A program made the position numbers and the translations under genes. A stretch of DNA of 64,000 bases from the NCBI GenBank assembly GCA_963576785.1, contig OY756140.1:3348001-3412000 (forward strand), given 5' to 3'. Below the pieces are notes generated by a model that was given only the letters and a program-made list of their open reading frames with translations, was not told the origin of the DNA and did not search any database. Source of the DNA: Chlorophyllum brunneum. Taxonomy: Eukaryota; Basidiomycota; Agaricomycetes; Agaricales; Agaricaceae. This document shows, piece after piece, positions 11,890-24,189 of the stretch (within the stretch, counting starts at the first letter, position 1; every line of letters begins with the position of its first letter).

Positions 11890-13672
11890 GGTTTGTTGTT
11901 TATAATTATTACTTTTTACCCCCCTTTTTTATAGGTTTCATCCTCAAAATCTTGTCTAAAAATTCTTGAACTACCTCCTTAGCATTTTCTAGTTCTGACT
12001 CATCTTCCCATATATCTTCTTCAAAGGTATGCCCTTTCCAGTATACTAGGTATTAATTTCTCCAACCTCTTGTACAGTGTTCTCAGATCTCTTTTACTTC
12101 ATACTATTCTTTATTATTGATAATCTTAGGCATCAGTGGTAGTGGAGCATGCTAGCTATCAAACTCAGGTTTGTAATAAGGGGAGAGGTCTACTGTTGAA
12201 TATATTATGTATTGCCTATGTTTTAGGTAGTTCTAGTTGGTAACTTGTTTTACCTATTTTTGTTTTTATTTGGAACAGTCTATATCATCTACAATCTAGT
12301 TTCTTGGTTGGTCTCATTGTCCTGATATTGCTCACTTCAAGCCATACTTGTTCTTTTGGAATATACTCATATTCTGGTTTGGTACTATTACATTTCTCTA
12401 TCTGAGTCTGACTATATTATAGTATTTTGATTACTTTTTGTTACATATCTTGTAACTCCTGTATTTATTCCGTGATTGCAGGTGCTTTGGTTGTGTTTGT
12501 TATATCTCCTTTTTAGGGATATTGTCCATAAACTATTTGGAATGGTATATCTATTTCTTCCAGTTATTTTGCACATAGTTTATTATCTTCCTGAGATATG
12601 TCTCAACCTTCTGGTTAATGTACTCAGTTTGACCATTAGTTTGTGGGTGATATGCCATAGATAAGTTTTGTTGCATGCCAGTTGCTTAGTATAGTTCTGC
12701 TATGAATTTTGATACAAATTGAAGGCCTCTATCATTGATGATTTTGTAAAGTATTCTATGTATTCTTCATATATCATCTCAATATATATCTCCTAGCTCT
12801 TCAAATGTTAAGGTAGTATTAACTATATACAGTCTAATTATTTTGCTGAAATGATTAATTATGATAAGTATTGCATCATGTTCTTTTGACTCTAGTAACA
12901 GTCCTATTATATTGATTGATATTTCTTCCCAAGGTTCTATTGGTACTTGTAGTAGGTAGAGATGTGTTGTGAGTCTTGTCCAGAGTATTTTGTTTTGTTG
13001 GCATATGTCATATTCTTTGATATATTGTTTGACATTATTATATATTTGGGATTACCAATAACTCCTTTTAAGAAGTTTGATCATTTGATATTGTCCTGGA
13101 TATCCTACATCTGTTTTGTCATGATGTTGCTGGAGTATTTCTTGTTGTATTTGGTTATTGAGTAGAACATATATTCTTCCTTTGAACATTGGTAATCTGT
13201 TAGTCTTCTATATCTCTTCTAGTTGCTTTTCTTTTTTCTTTGACTACTATATTTCCCTCCTTATTTCCTTTCATAGTCAATATTTTAGGTCTTCTTCTTC
13301 TGAAATATTCCAGATTTGTGAAATCTCCATGGTTATATTGTCAAATAGATGATTAGGTAGTAAGGTGATATCAGTATTGTCTTGGATAGTATCTATTTTT
13401 GTCAGTCTTGATAATATGTCTGCTTTTGTGTTGGTCTTCTTGAGGATGTATTTTAGTGTATGATAGTATTTTTGTAGCTCCATCTGCCACCTTGCTTATT
13501 ATCCTATGAGCTATCGTGGCTTTCAGAAGTATTCTAGGTTGTGATTGGTCCAAATTTCAAAAGATTTATTGGTATCAAGTAGGTATTGTCTCTATGTTTT
13601 GATTGCTTCTTGGATGGCTAGTAGTTTTTTATCATAGATTTGGTAATTATATTCTGTGGGTGTCATTGTTCT
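11890..13672 (-). pseudogene. pol remnant of copy A (RNase H, integrase, chromodomain)
   Basis: Reading leftward from 13672, fragments match the RNase H end (KTNTKADILSRL), then the integrase zinc-binding, catalytic and GPF-type regions, and last the chromodomain (degenerate WKG-Y region near 12030). Stops are frequent and several lie where other copies have CGA or CAA. No segment is open for more than about 70 codons. The part encoding RT and protease is missing beyond copy B. Confidence 0.75.
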
Positions 13673-13983
13673 TGTTGTGAACTATTCTTAGCAGTTACAT
13701 TTCTATTATGTACCTATTGTCTTGTACTTACAATTTTACTATTTCTGTTTTATCTACTATTTTACCCCTTAAAGCTCCACTCTCTATAACTCATTCTACC
13801 TCTCTCTTATAACTCTACTACTCTGTTTCCTTATTATTAGAACTCACTATTAGTATATAAAGTGTAGTAATACTCAATGTATTCCTTATACTTTACCAAT
13901 CATATCATTCCTTTCTCTTCCCTCTACTTCCTTGTCTTTATCTAAAAAACTTGCTACCTGAGTTGTAAACTAAGGTCATAACA
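13673..13983 (+). repeat. 5' LTR of copy B
   Basis: 311 bp. It starts TGTTGTGAAC (degenerate TGTTATGAAC) and ends GGTCATAACA. TATATAAAG is present, and the segment atactttaccaat matches the self-priming block with one transition. Confidence 0.85.
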
Positions 13984-14076
13984 TTTGGTAAAGTGTCATT
14001 TGACTCACCTTGCAAGAAAAGTACCACTATTCATAGCTAAGCTTGGAATAATAGCCTCTAACCAAGATAACAGTAT

Positions 14077-14902
14077 ATAAGTAGTAGCTTATCAAGAATA
14101 TCAAGAAGACCCAGAGTTTCAAGACTAACAGATATTCAGAGATCACTAGTAACTACCAGATCCAAAAGACAAACAGAACCAGAAGTTCTCAAAGAACTTA
14201 AATGACAAAAATCAGATCATAGCATAGACAAAGATATAGCTCTTTTCAAAACACTATTTAATATAGAAGTTGCCAAAACCACATTCGACATAGAAGTTGC
14301 CAAGAACCAATCCAATATAGAAATTGCCAAGAACCAATCTGATATAGAAATCACCAAGACCTATGAACATAGCAAATCTGAAACATCTAATATAGAAGTC
14401 ACTAAGAATAAATCCAAAATAGAATTAGAAGTGGCTAACAAAATTCACTATCCAAAGAACCTAGTCCCAGAACCAGGTTACTTCAATGGAGATAGAACCA
14501 AGTTTGACAATTAGTAGAGAGCAATATCCTTATGGACACTCTTCAACAAGATTGATGACAATAAGCAAAAGATAATTAGAGTATTAGCAAGAATAAGAGG
14601 AGAGTTGGCAGGACCATATGCAAATACCAAGTTATCAGCTATCCAAAACAAGAAAACACCAACATTTGATGACTTCACCAAAGAAATAGTGGCTACATTC
14701 TCATTAGAAAATAGAAAAGCAATAGTAGAAGGGGAAATTGAATTATTCAAATAGGGGAAATAGAACACAGCTAATTTAATAATCAAATTCAAAGCATTGA
14801 AAGTATAAGCAGACACCAATGACACACATGCTATTTTCCTTCTCAAATGACACACCAGAGCAGATATTATTTGAACTATTGTAGACTATCCAATAGTCTC
14901 AA
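14077..14902 (+). pseudogene. gag fragment of copy B
   Basis: Aligned to intact gag the initiation codon is ATA (14077-14079). Recognisable segments are PKNLVPEPGYFNGDRTKFD, FDDFTKEIVATFSLENRKAI and AEGEIELF-like text, each broken by stops. The zinc knuckles are missing because the copy ends at 14902. Confidence 0.75.
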
Positions 14903-15204
14903 TATTATGAACTATAGATAAATACTATATTCCTATCATGTGTTTGTCATACTCATTATTCTTGTGTATCTGTTTCATCTCTTGTTTCATCCTTTATGGC
15001 TGTACTTTTACTAACTTGTCCTACTCATCTATGACTCTTTTACTCTATTTCCTTATTTTTAGTACCCACTACTAGTATATAAAGTGTAGTAATACTTGAT
15101 GTATTCCTTATACTTTACCAATCATATCATCTCTTTCTCTTCTCTCTACTTCCTTGTCTTTATCCAAAGACTTGCAACCTGAGTTCTAGACTAAGATTGT
15201 AATG
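14903..15204 (+). repeat. 5' LTR of copy C
   Basis: 302 bp with decayed ends (TATTATGAAC...GATTGTAATG), TATATAAAG box, and primer-binding TTTGGTAAAGTGTC immediately after. Left-flanking 5 bp are CTCAA. Confidence 0.85.
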
Positions 15205-15297
15205 TTTGGTAAAGTGTCATTTGACTCACCTTGCAAGAGAGGTGCCACTATTTGTAGCTAGGCTTGTAATAATAGCCTCCGACCAGAATGATAGTAT

Positions 15298-16508
15298 ATG
15301 AGTAGCAGTAGCTCATTGAGAACACTAAGAAGACCAAGAGCTCCAAGACCAACAGACATCCAGGAATCACCAATAACTACTGGATCCAAACAACAAACAG
15401 AACCAGAAATTCCTGAAGGCCTTAAGTAGCAGAAATCCAAACACAGTATAGACAAAGACACAGCTCTTTTTGAGACCCTATTCAACACAAACATTGCTGA
15501 GACCACATCCAACATAGAAGTTGCCAAGACCCTATTTGACACAGAAATTGCCAAAGACGTATCCGACATAGAAGTCGCCAAAGTACCATCCAATATAGAA
15601 ATTGCCGAGACCCATGAGAATGAACACAGTGAACCAGAGACAGAATCAGAAATAAAATCAACTTCCCAAAGAACCTAGTCCCAGAACCAGGATATTTCAA
15701 TGGAGATAGAACCAAGTTTGATAATTGGTGGAGAACAATGTCCTTATGGACACTTTTCAACAAAATCGATGATAATGAACAAAAGATAATTAGAGTATTA
15801 GCATGAATGAAAGGAGGACTAGTAGGTCCTTACACCAATACCAAGTTACAAACAATTCAAGATGAGAAAATGCCGGCATTTGATGACTTCACAAAGAAGA
15901 TGGTAGCCACTTTCTCCTTGGAGAATAGAAAAGCAATAGCAGAAGGGGAAATCAAGTTGTTCAAATAGGGAAAGCAGAACACCACAGACTTCTTAATAGA
16001 GTTTGAAGCATTGAAAACCCAAGCAGGAACAGATGACGTGCACACTATATTCTTTCTCAAATGATATACCAGAGCAGATATCATCTGAACTATAGTAGGC
16101 TATCTGTTAGCCTCAATCCCAGACATATATAGCAAATGGAGGAACACAATCCTTGTAGTAGGACAAGGATATAAAATAGCAGACATTACTCAAGAAGATA
16201 TCAGGACAAGCACAGGAGTCATATATGGAGGTAAAGGACAACTAATGGAGATTGGTAGACAGAGAACAGACACTAATCAGAACAGCAAACCAAGATGTTT
16301 CAACTGCAACCTATATGGACATATTGCCAAATATTGCCACAAGAAGATGAAGGTCACATACACCAAAATAACATGCTATAATTGTGGCAAGCAAGGCCAC
16401 ATCTTGAAGAATTGCAAAGTACTGAAGAAAGCACACATCAGAGAGGTTACTGAGGAAACTGAGCAAGAAGAAGAAGCAAAGGAGGATTTTGCTGAAGGCT
16501 CTGAGTAG
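15298..16508 (+). pseudogene. gag of copy C
   Basis: Begins at the ATG equivalent to intact gag and ends at the same TAG after EGSE as copies D, E and G. Two CCHC zinc knuckles are intact (CFNCNLYGHIAKYC and CYNCGKQGHILKNC, about 16297-16410). Upstream, several TGA and TAG codons interrupt it. Gag packages the RNA and forms the particle in this family. Confidence 0.82.
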
Positions 16509-16519
16509 ATGCAAACCTA

Positions 16520-17843
16520 TGAGCCAATAAACCTAGAGTCTCTGTTTTACTTCACAATAGATGATATGTGATTCCACAGAAAAAGAACTTGATGTACAAA
16601 CTTCTTCTTGATTCAACAATCAGATTAGCAAAAGGACCTAAACAAATCACCACACTGGTAAATTCTGAATGCACCCATACATGCATAGCACAGAGAATAG
16701 TAGAAGAAGAACAAATTACAACTAGACCCCTCAAAATCCTGATACAAGTAATCAATGCCAACAGAACTGAAAACAAGAAAGAAAAGATAACAGATATGGC
16801 ACAACTGGTATTAAGCAATGGTAAACACATGGAAGAAATCAAAGCAATAGTAATACAACTGGAAAGTGCAGACCTATACCTCAGACATGACTGGCTAGTC
16901 AAACACAATCCAGAAATTGACTGGACAAACAACATAATACACTTCAACAGATGCCCAAAGGATTGTACCACACACCACAATGATATACGATTCAACAAGA
17001 GAATATACACAATCAAGGAACATATAGAGGAAAATAAAATGGACCAAACTAACCTGGAAGACCTACTGACATACCTACAACAATACACACACCTGTTCAA
17101 CAAGAAGAACTACCCAAGCACATGATATGGGACCATGAAATAAACCTGTCAGAAAATACACCACTGGTATTATAGTCCAAAGTCTACCTGATGACAATAA
17201 TAGAAAAGCAAGAACTACAGAAATTCCTCAACAAGAACATTGCTTCAGGACAAATTTGCCCATCACAATCCCCTTATGCAACCCCATGCTTCTTTATACC
17301 CAAGAAGGATGGAACCAAGTGACTAGTGCAAGACTACAAAAAACTAAACAATTAAGGACAAAACACTACTTCCATTGATAAGTGAGGTTATTGACAGACT
17401 CAAGGATGCAAAAGTCTTCAATAAACTTGACATTATTTGGGGATACAACAACATCCAGATCAGAGAAGGTGATGAATGGAAAGCAGTATTCATAATGAAC
17501 AATAGACCATTCAAACCAATGGTCATGTTTTTTGGAATGAGTAACTCACCAGTGACATTCCAAAGGATGATGAACACAGTCTTCCAAGAGATGCTACACA
17601 ACGAAGCAGTCATCAACTACATGGATGACTTTGTCATCCCTGGAACCACACAACAGGAACTTAAAGACAGGACAAAATGATTTCTTGATATCATAGCAAA
17701 ATACCAACTGTATTTCAAAAGATCAAAGTATTTATTCGATGTAAAAGAGATACCAATATTAGGATTTGTGGTTGGACAAGACAGTGTTAAAATAGAGGAG
17801 GAGAAGGTGAAAGCGGTGAAAGAATGGCCAATACCCAAATCTC
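16520..17843 (+). pseudogene. protease-RT fragment of copy C
   Basis: The longest open part, 16568-17125, carries the protease motif LVNSECTHT (usual D-S-G changed to N-S-E) and the conserved YLRHDWLVKHNPEIDW. RT follows with KLDIIWGYNNIQIREG and the catalytic NYMDDFVIPG (about 17615). It is in the -1 frame relative to gag. It is broken by stops and a frameshift near 17345. Confidence 0.8.
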
Positions 17844-18136
17844 TGTTATGAACTATAGATAGACAGTACATTCCTATCATATGCCCGTTACAGTTATCAT
17901 TCCTACGTATCTGTTTCATCCCTTATGGCTGTACTCTTAGTGACTTGTTCTACTTGTCCCCTATGACTCCTCTACTCTGCTCCTTTATTCTTAGCTCATG
18001 CCACTCGTATATAAAGTGTAGTAATACTTGATGTATTCCTTATACTTTACCAATCATATCATCCTTTTCTCTTCTCTCTACTTCCTTGTCTTTATCCAAA
18101 GACTTGCAACCTGAGTTCTAGACTAAGATTGTAATG
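17844..18136 (+). repeat. 5' LTR of copy D
   Basis: 293 bp starting TGTTATGAAC, ending GATTGTAATG (degenerate). TATATAAAG is present. The primer-binding region TTTGGTAAAGTGTT follows directly. Confidence 0.86.
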
Positions 18137-18229
18137 TTTGGTAAAGTGTTATTTGACTCATCTTGCAAGAGAGGTGCTACTATTCGTAGCTAGGCTTGAA
18201 ATAATAGCCTCCAACCAGGACGACAGTAT

Positions 18230-19992
18230 ATGAGCAGCAGTAGCTCATTGAGAACACTAAGAAGACCAAGAGCTCCGAGACCAATAGATATCCAGGGATC
18301 ACCAGTAACCACCAGATCCAAATGACGAACAGAACCAGAAATCCCTGAAGGTCTTAAATGGCAGAAATCTGACCACAGTATAGAAGAAGATACAGCTCTT
18401 TTCGAGACCCTATTCAACACAGAAGTTGCCAAGACCACATTTGACATAGAAGTCGCCAAGACCCCATTCGATATAGAAATCACCGAAGCCACATCCGACA
18501 TAGAAGTCGCCAAGACCTACGAAAACAAACACAGCAAACCAGAAACAGAATCAGAGATGGCTGATGAAATCAATTTCCCAAAGAACCTAGTCCCAGAACC
18601 AGGTGTTGAAGTTTCGGACATATTCTAGAAATAGACTATGAAGTCATTATGATAATAAATAGACTGATCCGTTACTTTCCAGTAACTTCATTCCGTAGTA
18701 ACTTCCTATGAGTTGCTCTGCATATGATGAGAGTCATAAGTACTTGATAGATTATTCTACATAGTACCAATGACTAGATACTACGTTCCGCAGTACTCCG
18801 CAGGCACTACGCCGCAGTTAAAAGGAGTCATAAGGAACAATCCATGCAATGCTAGTATTTTATGTAGTATGACTTGTCTATGTTACAATATGTATATAAA
18901 CCCCATGTAGCAGACCTAAGTTCTGCATCTTGTTCAATCGAACAACTTCTTCATCATTGCCTATCTCTTTGAGTACAACACCTCAATCGATCTTATCGAC
19001 TTTGACCTCTACTTAACTGACGTTAACCGCTTTATCAATAATATCTGTCTATCCGAATTACCTTTCTACAGGTATCAGATAGAAGCTTATTATCTCGGTG
19101 AGTAGACCCTACGTTCTCTCCCACTGCGTTTACTGCTGCCCCCAGCAAACAACTCGTTACAGTCGTTTCCTCAACACCAGGATATTTCAATAGAGATAGA
19201 ACCAAGTTTGACGATTGGTGGAGAGTGATGTCCTTATGGACACTCTTCAACAAAATCGACGATAATGAGCAAAAGATAATTGGAATATTAGCTCGAATGA
19301 AAGGGGGACTCGCAGGCCCCTATGCCAATGCCAAATTACAAACAATTCAAGATAAGAAAACACCAGCATTTGAGGACTTTGCAAAGGAGATAGTAGCTAC
19401 CTTCTCCTTGGGGAATAGAAAAGCAATAGCAGAAGGGGAAATCGAGTTGTTCAAACAGGGAAAGAGGAATACCACGGACTTCTTAATAGAGTTCGAAGCA
19501 TTGAAAACCCAAGCAGGAACTGATGACATGCACGCCATATTCCTCCTCAAATGACACACCAGAGCAGACATTATCTGAACTATTGTAGGCTATCCGGCAG
19601 CCTCAATCCCAGATACATACAGCAAATGGAGAAACACCATTCTCGCAGTAGGACAGGGGTACAAAACAACAGACATCACATGAGGAGATGTCAGAACAAG
19701 CACAGGAGTCACCTATGGAGGTGGAGGACAACCAATGGAAATTGGTAGACAAAGGGCAGACACCAATCAGAATGGTAAACCAAGGTGCTTTAACTGCAAC
19801 TTCTATGGGCATATTGCCAAATACTGCCGCAAGAAGATGAAGATAGCATACACCAAAATAACGTGCTATAACTGTGGCAAACAGGGCCACATCTCGAAGA
19901 ACTGTAAAGTACCGAAGAAAGCGCACATCAGAGAGGTTACCAAGGAAATAGAAGAAGAGACAAAAGAGGATTTTGTCGAAGGCTCCAAGTAG
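18230..19992 (+). pseudogene. gag of copy D, split by a solo LTR
   Basis: Starts MSSSSS-like at 18230 and continues after the solo LTR at 19182 with GDRTKFDDWW and the long open part 19225-19554. Both CCHC knuckles are intact (CFNCNFYGHIAKYC, CYNCGKQGHISKNC). It ends at the TAG after EGSK. Stops include TGA where copy E has CGC or CGA (for example about 19552 and 19577). Confidence 0.83.
18604..19176 (+). repeat. solo LTR of an unrelated retrotransposon family
   Basis: 573 bp with terminal TGTTGA / TCAACA and a perfect 5-bp target duplication CCAGG at 18599-18603 and 19177-19181. It interrupts D's gag. It shares no visible similarity with the chromovirus LTRs. A TATATAAACC box lies near 18892-18901. 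Strand is taken from the TATA orientation and the family (gypsy or copia) cannot be decided. Confidence 0.86.
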
Positions 19993-22557
19993 GCACAAAC
20001 CCGCAAGCCAATAAACCTAGAGCTTCTGTTTTATGTTACAATAGACGATATGTGATCCCACAAAAACGAAACTCGATGCGCAAACTTCTCCTCGATTCAA
20101 TAATTAGAACAAAGAAAGGACCCAAGCAAATCACCACGCTGGTGGATTCCGGATGTACACACACATGCATAGCACAGAGGATAGTAGACAAAGAACAGAT
20201 CATGACCAAACCCCTCGAAACCCCAATATGAGTAATCAATGCCAATGGAACTGAAAACAAGAAGGGAAAAATAACAGATACAACACAACTGGTATTGAGC
20301 AATGGCAAACACACGGAAGAAATTGAAGCAATGGTAACACAACTGGAGAGTGCGGACCTCTATCTCGGACATGACTGGCTAGTCAAGCACAACCCAGAAA
20401 TTGATTGGACAAACAACATAATATGCTTCAATAGATGTCTGAAGGATTGCACCACCCACCACAATGATATACGGTTCAACGAAAGAATACGCATAGTAAA
20501 AGAACATATAGAGGAAAAGAAAACCAACCAAACAAACCCAGAGGACCTACCAACATACCTGCAGCCATATACACACCTGTTCAACAAGAAGGGCTTTGAC
20601 AGACTACCAGAACATATGATATGGGACCACAAAATAAACTTGACAGAAGATGCACCACCGGTATTATAGTCCAAGGTCTACCCAATGACATTAATGGAGA
20701 AGCAAGAACTGCAAACATTCCTCGACAAAAATATCGCCTCAGGATGAATTCGACCATCACAATCCCCCTATACTACACCATGCTTCTTCATACCCAAGAA
20801 AGATGGAACCAAACAACTAGTACAAGACTACAAGAAGCTAAATGAACACACGATCAAAGACAAAATGCCACTTCCGCTCATAAGCAAAGTTATCAATAAG
20901 CTCAAGAACGCGAAAGTCTTTAACAAACTCGACATCATATGGGGATACAATAACGTTAGGGTGATGAATGGAAAGCAGCATTTGTAACAAACAATGGACT
21001 ATTCGAACCAATGGTCATGTTTTTTGGGATGAGTAACTTGCCAGCAATGTTCCAAAGGATGATGAACACTGTCTTTTGGGAAATGCTACATGAAGGAGCA
21101 GTTGTCAACTACATGGACAATTTCATCATACCGGGAACCATGCAACAGGAACTTGAGGACAGAACAAAACAATTTCTCGACATTGCAGCAAAGCACCAAC
21201 TATATTACAAAAGATCGAAATGCATATTCGATGCAAAAGAAATAGCTATACTAGGATTTGTGGTTGGACAAGGCAGCGTTAAAATGGAGGAGGAGAAAGT
21301 AAAAGCGGTGAAAGAATGGCCAACACCCAAATCCCTAAAAGATGGCGAAAAATTCCTAGGATTTGCAAACTTCTACCAACGATTCATTCATGACTTCAGC
21401 AACATAGCAGCCCCACTACACGAGTTGAAGAAAAAAGATACACAATGGACATGGAAGGAACAACAACAACAAGCTTTCGAAAGGATCAAGGAAAAGATCA
21501 CAAGCAAACTGGTATTAGCAATGCCACAGGACAAGGGTCAATACAGGGTAGAAGTAGATGCATCAGGATATGAAGTAGGAGCAGTATTATTGCAAAAACA
21601 AGAAGAACATTGGCACCCGATCACATTCCACTCAAGAACGATGACACCCACAGAATGAAACTATCAGATCTACGACAAAGAGTTACTCGCCATTCAAGAA
21701 GCAATCAAGACCTGGAGACAATATTTACTTGATGCAGACAAATCATTCGAAATATGGACCGATCACAAAAACCTGGAATATTTCCGAAAACCATAACAAC
21801 TCACAGAATGACAAGCAAGGTGGCAAATGGAGCTACAAGAGTACCACTACATGCTAAAACATATTCCTGGAAAAACCAACACAAAAGCCGATGTCTTGTC
21901 AAGACTAACAAAAACGGACACTACTCGAGACAACACCGACATCACCCTACTACCCAACTACTTATTCAATGATAGTACGATCACCACAATTTGACAAATT
22001 TGGGAAATCTCAGGGGAAGAAGATCTGAAACACCAAATACAAAAGGAGACAAGAAGAGAAACACAATGGCTAAAAGAGAAAAGGAGATATAGGAAACAAA
22101 TGGAGTACTGATGTTTGAAGGAAGGATATATGTTCCACCCAACAACCAAATATGACAAGAAATACTACAACAACACCACAATGAAACAGATGTAGGACAC
22201 CCAGGACAATATTGAATGATCAAACTCCTTAAATGGAGTTATTGGTGGCCCCAGATGCGCAGCAACATCAAACGATACATCCGAGGATGTGAAGCATGCC
22301 AATGAAATAAAATACTCTGAACAAGACCAACAACACATCTCCATCCATTCCCAACACCAGCAGAACCTTGGGAAGAAATATCAATCGACATAATAGGACC
22401 ACTACCAGAATCAGAAGGATATGATGCAATACTTGTCATAGTCGATTGTTTCAGCAAAATGATCAGATTACGGGCAGTCAACACCACCTTAACATCCGAG
22501 GAGCTAGGAAATATCTATTGGGATGACATATGGAGAATACACGGAATACCCCAAAGA

Positions 22558-22851
22558 TGTTACGAACTATAGATAGACCATTCATTCCTATCTTGCGCCT
22601 GTTACCTTGTGTACCCTCATACTTGTTTCACTTCTTGTCTCACTCCCTGTTTCACCCCTAAAGGCTATGCCTCCCACCTGACTCGTTTACTCCTCTCCCT
22701 TATTATTAGCTGTTACCTCTAGTATATAAAGTGTAGTAATACTTGATGTATTCCTTACACTTTACCAATCGTATCATCCCTTCTTCCTTTCTCTACTTCC
22801 TTTCCTTTATCCAAAGGCTTGCAACCTGAGTCAGAGACTAAGGTCATAACA
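22558..22851 (+). repeat. 5' LTR of copy E
   Basis: 294 bp, TGTTACGAAC...GGTCATAACA. U3 carries the TATA box at 22723-22730. The presumed R region starts near 22757. Confidence 0.94.
22723..22730 (+). promoter_or_regulatory. LTR TATA box
   Basis: TATATAAA, found at the same relative place in all chromovirus LTRs of the window, 34 nt upstream of the conserved ACACTTTACCAA. That spacing would put the transcript start at or next to this 12-mer. Confidence 0.7.
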
Positions 22852-22852
22852 T

Positions 22853-22864
22853 TTGGTAAAGTGT
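22853..22864 (+). promoter_or_regulatory. primer-binding site, self-priming type
   Basis: TTGGTAAAGTGT lies one base after the 5' LTR. Its reverse complement ACACTTTACCAA occurs at 22757-22768 inside the same LTR near the expected RNA 5' end. In Tf1-group elements the RNA 5' end folds back on the PBS and is cleaved to prime minus-strand synthesis; this layout matches. Confidence 0.75.
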
Positions 22865-22944
22865 CACTCGACTCACCTTGCAAGAGAGGTGCCACTATTC
22901 GTAGCTAGGCTTGGAATAATAGCCTCCAACCAGGACGACAGTAT

Positions 22945-24189
22945 ATGAGCAGTAGTAGCTCATCGAGAACACCGAGAAGACACAGAGCTCCGAGACCAAC
23001 AGACATCCAGGGTTCACCCGTAGTGACAGGATCCAAACAATCAACAGAATCAGAAATCCCTGAAGGCCTTAAATGGCAGAAATCTGAACACAGCGTAGAC
23101 AAAAACACAGCTCTATTTGAAACCGAATTCGACATAGAAGTCGCCGAGAACACATCCGATATAGATATTGCCGAGACCTACGAGAAAGAATCCAAACACA
23201 GCACAGACAAGGAACTAGCCCCATCTGAAGAAGAAATCGACACAGAAGTTGCCGACACCACAGCCAATATAGAAATCACCGAGACCCACGGAAACGAACA
23301 CAGCGAACCAGAGACAGAACCAGAGATGACAGAAGAAATCAATATCCCAAAAAACCTAGCCCCAGAGCCAGGATATTTCAATGGAGATAGAACCAGATTT
23401 GATGATTGGTAGAGAGCCATATCCTTGTGGTTAATGTTCAACAAAATAGACGAAGATGAACAGAAGATAGTAGCAATTTTGGCGAGAATGAAAGGGGGGC
23501 TAGCAGGCCCTTACGCAAACACACAGCTACAAGCCATCCAGAACAAGAAAACACCAGATTGGGATGACTTTACAAAGGAAATAGAGGCCACATTTTCCTT
23601 GGGAAATAGGAAAGCCATAGCAGAAGGAGAAATCGAGACGTTCAAACAAGGGAAGAAGAACATGGCAGATTTCTTAATCGAATTCGAGGCATTGAAAGCC
23701 CAAGCAGGGACAGACAACACCCATGCAATATTCCTCCTCAAACGCCACACCAGAGCAGACATCATTCGAACCATAGTAGGCTACCTGACAACCTCCGTCC
23801 CAACGAAATACACCAAATGGAAAACTACAATCCTCACAGTAGGACAAGGGTATGAAGCAACGGACATCACCCGAGGAGATGTTAGAACCACCACTGGAGT
23901 TACTTATGGAGGTAGAGGACAACCCATGGAGATAGGAAGACAAAGGGCAGACACCGATCAAAATGGAAAACCGAGGTGCTACAACTGCAACCTCTATGGG
24001 CATATTGCCAAATACTGCAGGAAGAAGACGAAAGTCACATACACTAAGATAACATGTTACAATTGTGGCAAACAGGGCCACATCTCGAAGAACTGCCAGG
24101 TACCCAAGAAAGCGCATATCAGAGAAATCAACGAGGATGATGAACAAGAAATGGAGGAGAAAGAGGATTTTGTTGAAGGCTCCGAGTAG
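22945..24189 (+). pseudogene. gag of copy E, one premature stop
   Basis: ATG at 22945 (MSSSSSSRTPRRHRAP) follows an 81-nt leader after the PBS. The N-terminal 150 residues are acidic, Glu/Thr-rich and repetitive (IEVA/IEIT-type units). The capsid-like central part begins near residue 155. Two CCHC knuckles lie near 23980-24095 (CYNCNLYGHIAKYC, CYNCGKQGHISKNC). One TAG (23410-23412) replaces the Trp codon present in copy D, a G-to-A change. The final TAG after EGSE is conserved in all copies and is probably the genuine gag stop. Gag would bind and package the element RNA. Confidence 0.88.

Larger units (their letters stand above)
10599..13672 (-). mobile_element. Ty3/gypsy chromovirus copy A, truncated and degenerate
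   Basis: Minus-strand element with its 3' LTR at the left, then polypurine tract, ORF3, chromodomain, integrase and RNase H remnants. It is cut at 13673 by the 5' LTR of copy B; the flanking 5 bp are GTTCT. RT, protease, gag and 5' LTR of this copy are not found to the right. The sequence is AT-rich, with almost no CpG and many stops, so it is among the oldest copies here. Confidence 0.85.
13673..14902 (+). mobile_element. Ty3/gypsy chromovirus copy B, 5' fragment
   Basis: 5' LTR at 13673-13983, primer-binding region TTTGGTAAAGTGTC at 13984-13997, then part of gag. Copy B is inserted in copy A and truncated by the LTR of copy C at 14903. It is degenerate and AT-rich. Confidence 0.83.
14903..17843 (+). 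mobile_element. Ty3/gypsy chromovirus copy C, truncated in RT
   Basis: LTR, gag with zinc knuckles, protease and most of RT, stopping at KAVKEWPIPKS where copy D's LTR starts. The remainder of C was not found: copy H further right begins upstream of this break point, so it is not the missing half. Confidence 0.83.

Noticed and set aside
22852..22869. tRNA-primed PBS
   Set aside because: The sequence after the LTR could in principle match a tRNA 3' end (TGG start), but the exact complementarity to the element's own RNA start in several copies favours self-priming. A tRNA search was not possible here.
23101..23330. Tandem repeat or CRISPR-like array in gag N-terminus
   Set aside because: The repetition is at the level of short acidic peptide units in gag, with irregular spacing and no conserved direct repeat plus unique spacers.
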